Assembly: GCA_028065135.1 (NCBI GenBank)
Contig: JAPTWR010000029.1
Location: forward strand, 1-9,463
DNA: 9,463 nt
Reading direction: 5' to 3'
Source: Acidithiobacillus sp.
Lineage (GTDB): Bacteria > Pseudomonadota > Gammaproteobacteria > Acidithiobacillales > Acidithiobacillaceae
Position numbers and translations under genes: made by a program
Shown here: positions 7,112 to 9,463 of the stretch, piece by piece
Layout of the letters: each line of letters starts with the position of its first letter
Position numbering within the stretch: position 1 is the first letter of the stretch
The notes under the pieces: generated by a model
What the model saw: only the letters and a program-made list of their open reading frames with translations
Told to the model about the DNA's origin: nothing
The model's database searches: none

Positions 7112-7669
7112 CTATGCCGACGAATCGCCATCTTTAGCCTCTTGCGGCAAAGCACGCGAGATCACCACCGCCTGAAAGAGTACGAAAATGACAGTGATGG
7201 CGAGCATGCCGAAAAGCTTGAAATCCACCCAGATACTCGTCGAAAACGCATAGGCCACGATCAGGTTCAGGACCGCGCCGAAGAGAAAGAAGGCAATCCA
7301 GTAGCCGTTGAGGCGCTGCCAGAAAGACAAGGGCAGTGCAGCCGGCAGTTGTCCGCCCATCAGGCGTTGCAGGAGCGGTTCCTCGCGCCAGTGGGTAAAG
7401 AGCAGTGCCGCCGCGAACAGCACATAGAGAATGCTGGGTTTGATCTTGATGAAGGTGTCGTTATGAAAATACAGGGTCAGGCCGCCAAAGGTCAGGATCA
7501 GCAGGGTGGAGACCCAGGTCATGGTCTCCACCCGGCCTCGCCGCCACCACTGCCAGGCCATCAGCAGGATGGCGGCAACGATGAGCACTTCGGTGGCCGT
7601 ATAGATCCCGTGAATCCTGTAGGCCACGAAAAAGAGAATGATGGGGAGGAAATCGGTAAGCAGTTTCAT
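7112..7669 (-). CDS. yciB: Intracellular septation protein A / inner membrane protein YciB (IspZ family)
   Basis: A 185-residue inner membrane protein of the YciB/IspZ family, which is connected with cell envelope synthesis and septation (in E. coli YciB interacts with elongation and division proteins). Hydrophobic segments lie at about 5-18, 24-42, 50-68, 78-93, 122-142 and 152-172. Family motifs: DFLPIILFFVAY at 6-17, YFHNDTFIKIKPSILY at 67-82, WQRLNGYWIAFF at 117-128, and STSIWVDFKLFG at 143-154. The start is the ATG complementary to 7667-7669; the ribosome binding site is poor (GTGGCG). It is the first gene of the leftward yciB-yciI-bolA-argA group and is 82 bases from yciI. It is divergent from the DUF815 gene across 62 bases. 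Confidence 0.95.
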   Translation of the reverse strand: MKLLTDFLPIILFFVAYRIHGIYTATEVLIVAAILLMAWQWWRRGRVETMTWVSTLLILTFGGLTLYFHNDTFIKIKPSILYVLFAAALLFTHWREEPLLQRLMGGQLPAALPLSFWQRLNGYWIAFFLFGAVLNLIVAYAFSTSIWVDFKLFGMLAITVIFVLFQAVVISRALPQEAKDGDSSA

Positions 7670-7731
7670 GACGCGCCACGGTAAATGGGGTTAAGCTACC
7701 CTATCTAATCACAGAAAGGAGTTCGTGGACA
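7670..7731. promoter_or_regulatory. Divergent intergenic region, yciB and DUF815 gene
   Basis: This 62-base AT-richer gap must hold or border the starts of both transcription units. TATCTA (7702-7707) is a possible rightward -10 box, and the complement carries TAGATA, a possible leftward one, but no convincing -35 box accompanies either. The ribosome binding site of the rightward gene (AAAGGAG, 7715-7721) is clear. Confidence 0.35.
7715..7721 (+). promoter_or_regulatory. Ribosome binding site selecting the GTG start of the DUF815 gene
   Basis: AAAGGAG lies 10 bases before the GTG at 7732. A second GTG at 7725 is in another frame and only 3 bases from the site. No ATG start is available in frame, so a GTG start at 7732 is well supported. 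Confidence 0.75.
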
Positions 7732-8595
7732 GTGGAACGTCAACAGGTGATTCAGGGTTTAGCCGCCCTTTTGGGGAACAGCAGCAGCCATCCTCTGCCC
7801 GATTTTGCCGGGGTAAAGGCCGCGCGCTGGCGCCATCTGCCCCTCGGTGGCCGTCTGGAAGGGGTGGCGCGCGTGGATTTGCCGGAGATGGACGAACTGC
7901 TCGGCATCGAGGATACCAAGGCCGCACTGGACCTGAATACCCGCCAGTTTGTCGCCGGTTTTCCCGCCAATGACGCCTTGCTCTGGGGTGGGCGGGGCAC
8001 AGGCAAGTCTTCGCTGGTCAAGGCACTCCTGCGCCGTTATGCGGATCAGGGTCTGCGGGTGATTGAAATCGACCCGGACGGCATCCTCGACCTTCCGGAG
8101 ATTCTGGCGGCGCTGCAGGCGGCCGATCCGCAGCAGGCCTATTACTTTGTGCTCTTCTGCGATGACCTGTCTTTCGGTGCCGATGACCCCGGCTACAAGG
8201 CCCTCAAGTCCCTGCTGGACGGTGGGGTGGAGGCGCGTCCGGACAACGTGCTGCTCTACGCCACCAGCAACCGGCGGCATCTGATGCCGCGCCATTTCGC
8301 CGACAACGAGGAATATCACCGCCACGGTGAGGAGATCATCCCCGGCGAGACGGCGGAAGAAAAAATCAGCCTCTCCGAGCGCTTCGGCTTATGGCTGGGC
8401 TTTTATCCCTTCGATCAGGCCATGTATCTGGATATTTGCATCATCCATCTGCAGCGTCTGGGGGTGCGGACGCCACCGGTGGAATGGCGGGAGGAGGCCC
8501 TGCGCTGGGCCTTGCAGCGCGGCTCGCGCAGTGGCCGGGTGGCGCGGCAGTTCGCCCGTCACTGGGCCGGATCCAGGGCACTGGCGGCACGATAG
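7732..8595 (+). CDS. DUF815 family AAA-type ATPase
   Basis: A 287-residue cytoplasmic P-loop protein of the DUF815 family, widespread in bacteria and without an established function. Walker A is GGRGTGKSS at 86-94 (Lys92). The Walker B-like strand is YFVLFCDDLSF at 138-148 (Asp144/Asp145), and a sensor-1 segment YATSNRRHLMP lies at 176-186 (Asn180). Then come the family-typical EEKISLSERFGLWLGFYPF at 209-227 (Arg217 a possible arginine finger) and RGSRSGRVARQFA at 263-275 (sensor-2-like). Full length, with no transmembrane segment or attached effector domain. Start is GTG, chosen by the ribosome binding site. It is a single gene, divergent from yciB and convergent with suhB, so the context gives no partner. 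ATPase activity is likely from the intact motifs; substrate unknown. Confidence 0.92.
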   Translation: MERQQVIQGLAALLGNSSSHPLPDFAGVKAARWRHLPLGGRLEGVARVDLPEMDELLGIEDTKAALDLNTRQFVAGFPANDALLWGGRGTGKSSLVKALLRRYADQGLRVIEIDPDGILDLPEILAALQAADPQQAYYFVLFCDDLSFGADDPGYKALKSLLDGGVEARPDNVLLYATSNRRHLMPRHFADNEEYHRHGEEIIPGETAEEKISLSERFGLWLGFYPFDQAMYLDICIIHLQRLGVRTPPVEWREEALRWALQRGSRSGRVARQFARHWAGSRALAAR

Positions 8596-8679
8596 CAGCC
8601 TATCTGTCCGATCGTGGGCCTGGTTCACATAGAGCCCGGCCATCAGTGCGGTGGCCAGATCATAGCGGAAATCCTCGTT
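8596..8679. other. Convergent intergenic region, DUF815 gene and suhB
   Basis: These 84 bases separate two converging stops. They contain a 7-base-pair stem (8638-8656) but no T-run. On the complementary strand the frame of suhB stays open past its TGA through the whole gap and into the DUF815 gene (see findings). Confidence 0.5.
8638..8656. terminator. Hairpin between convergent genes, possible weak bidirectional terminator
   Basis: GGCCATC (8638-8644) pairs with GGTGGCC (8650-8656) over 7 positions with one G-U pair and the 5-base loop AGTGC. No T-run follows on either strand, so it is not a standard intrinsic terminator. Its place between converging genes suggests a transcript end or a 3'-protecting stem. 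It lies 24 bases below the suhB stop in suhB's direction and 43 bases after the DUF815 stop. Confidence 0.35.
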
Positions 8680-9462
8680 TCAACGGGCTGATTGCGGCTG
8701 GTTGATCTCCTGGCTGATGATATGCAGCATCTGGGCGTGGATGCGCAGGTTGCCGGCGACGATATCGCCGTTTTGCAGGTAACCCTGATCACCCTTGAAG
8801 TCGGTGGCGACACCGCCCGCCTCCTGCACCAGTAGCGCGCCGGCAGCGAGATCCCAGGGCTTGAGGTTGAACTCCCAGAAGCCATCGTAGCGGCCTGCAG
8901 CGACGTAGGCCAGGTCCAGCGCCGCAGAGCCGGGCCGGCGGACGCCCGCAGTCTTCAGCATGAAAGCCTTGAGGGTGGCGAGGTAGGTGTCCAGGTGGGA
9001 AAAGTCGCGGAAGGGAAAGCCGGTGCCGAGCAGGGCACCGTCCAGGTCCTTGCGCTGGGCAATGCGCAGGCGGCGATCGTTGAGGTGTGCTCCACTGCCG
9101 CGACTGGCGGTAAACAGCTCGTTATGCACCGGATCGTAGACTACCGCGTGCTCCAGGCGGTCGAAATGGCGGACGGCAATGGAGACGCCGACCTGCGGCA
9201 TGCCGTGGATGAAGTTGGTGGTGCCATCGAGGGGGTCAATGATCCATTCGAAGTCTTTATCGGAGATGCGGCTGCCTTCCTCGGCGAGGATGCCGTGCTC
9301 GGGGTAGGCGCGGCGGATAATCTCCACGATGGCGGCTTCGGCGCGCTGATCGACGTCCGTGACAAAGTCATTGTGCGCCTTGCTGGTGATGCTGATTTCA
9401 TTGACCCGGTCGAAGCTGCGGTTGATGATATCGCCAGCTTTGCGGGCCGCACGAATGGCGGT
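8680..9462 (-). CDS. suhB: Inositol-1-monophosphatase family protein SuhB, 5' truncated by window edge
   Basis: Mg2+-dependent phosphatase of the inositol monophosphatase family. E. coli SuhB also acts with the Nus factors in ribosomal RNA transcription. The frame stays open to the right edge; 260 residues are visible, from TAIRAARKAG, which aligns near residue 7 of E. coli SuhB (267 aa), so fewer than 10 residues are missing. The Met-like GTG at 9327 is internal. Fragment motifs: NDFVTDVD at 31-38, LAEEG at 59-63 (Glu61/Glu62, metal), IIDPLDGTTNF at 74-84 (Asp77 and Asp80, metal), TGFPF at 147-151, RRPGSAALDLAYVAAGR at 175-191 and KPWDLAAG at 201-208 (Asp204, metal). All catalytic positions are present. 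The stop at 8680-8682 faces the DUF815 gene across 84 bases. Confidence 0.96.
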   Translation of the reverse strand, partial: TAIRAARKAGDIINRSFDRVNEISITSKAHNDFVTDVDQRAEAAIVEIIRRAYPEHGILAEEGSRISDKDFEWIIDPLDGTTNFIHGMPQVGVSIAVRHFDRLEHAVVYDPVHNELFTASRGSGAHLNDRRLRIAQRKDLDGALLGTGFPFRDFSHLDTYLATLKAFMLKTAGVRRPGSAALDLAYVAAGRYDGFWEFNLKPWDLAAGALLVQEAGGVATDFKGDQGYLQNGDIVAGNLRIHAQMLHIISQEINQPQSAR

Positions 9463-9463
9463 A

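Noticed and set aside
7085..7684. Rightward open frame (199 codons) opposite yciB
   Set aside because: Highly charged, low-complexity composition typical of the antisense of a membrane protein gene; yciB motifs on the other strand are decisive.
1..9463. CRISPR arrays, tRNA/rRNA genes, insertion sequences, prophage or defence genes
   Set aside because: I saw no direct repeats with spacers, no tRNA-like cloverleaf, no transposase or integrase motifs and no compositional break; the intergenic gaps are short and accounted for.

Overview
The window is a dense, protein-coding stretch of a proteobacterial chromosome with ten genes and no sign of mobile DNA, RNA genes or CRISPR. Base composition is GC-rich but moderate, and codon use looks even from gene to gene. 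The protein types (short malic enzyme without a PTA domain, a two-domain gamma-type ArgA, YciB/YciI/BolA, a DUF815 ATPase and SuhB) point to a gamma-like proteobacterium. An Acidithiobacillus-type acidophile is my best guess. That assignment is inference from gene content and general protein style, not from a marker gene.

Layout. The left half (2-5081) reads rightward: the 3' part of a malic enzyme gene cut by the window edge, an AI-2E/PerM-family membrane protein 6 bases downstream, a 268-base intergenic region carrying a good sigma70-type promoter, ilvD (dihydroxyacid dehydratase), and 6 bases later a NYN-domain protein whose C-terminal part reads as a cold-shock (S1-like RNA-binding) domain. 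The middle (5096-7669) reads leftward as a probable operon, in transcription order yciB (septation protein A), yciI, bolA and argA. yciI and bolA overlap by four bases (ATGA), and bolA and argA are 15 bases apart. A 62-base divergent gap then leads to a rightward DUF815 AAA-type ATPase gene (7732-8595). This converges on suhB (inositol monophosphatase family), which runs leftward and is cut at its 5' end by the right edge of the window.

Functionally this is mostly housekeeping: C4/pyruvate metabolism (malic enzyme), branched-chain amino acid synthesis (IlvD, an Fe-S enzyme), arginine synthesis (ArgA), envelope and Fe-S accessory factors (YciB, BolA), and SuhB. The two genes without a settled role are the NYN/cold-shock fusion paired with ilvD and the DUF815 ATPase. 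The NYN/cold-shock protein is the most interesting item, because it joins a predicted PIN-like RNase fold to an RNA-binding fold in a two-gene unit with an amino acid biosynthesis gene. I saw no clear evidence of a multi-gene defence system or other new system in this window.
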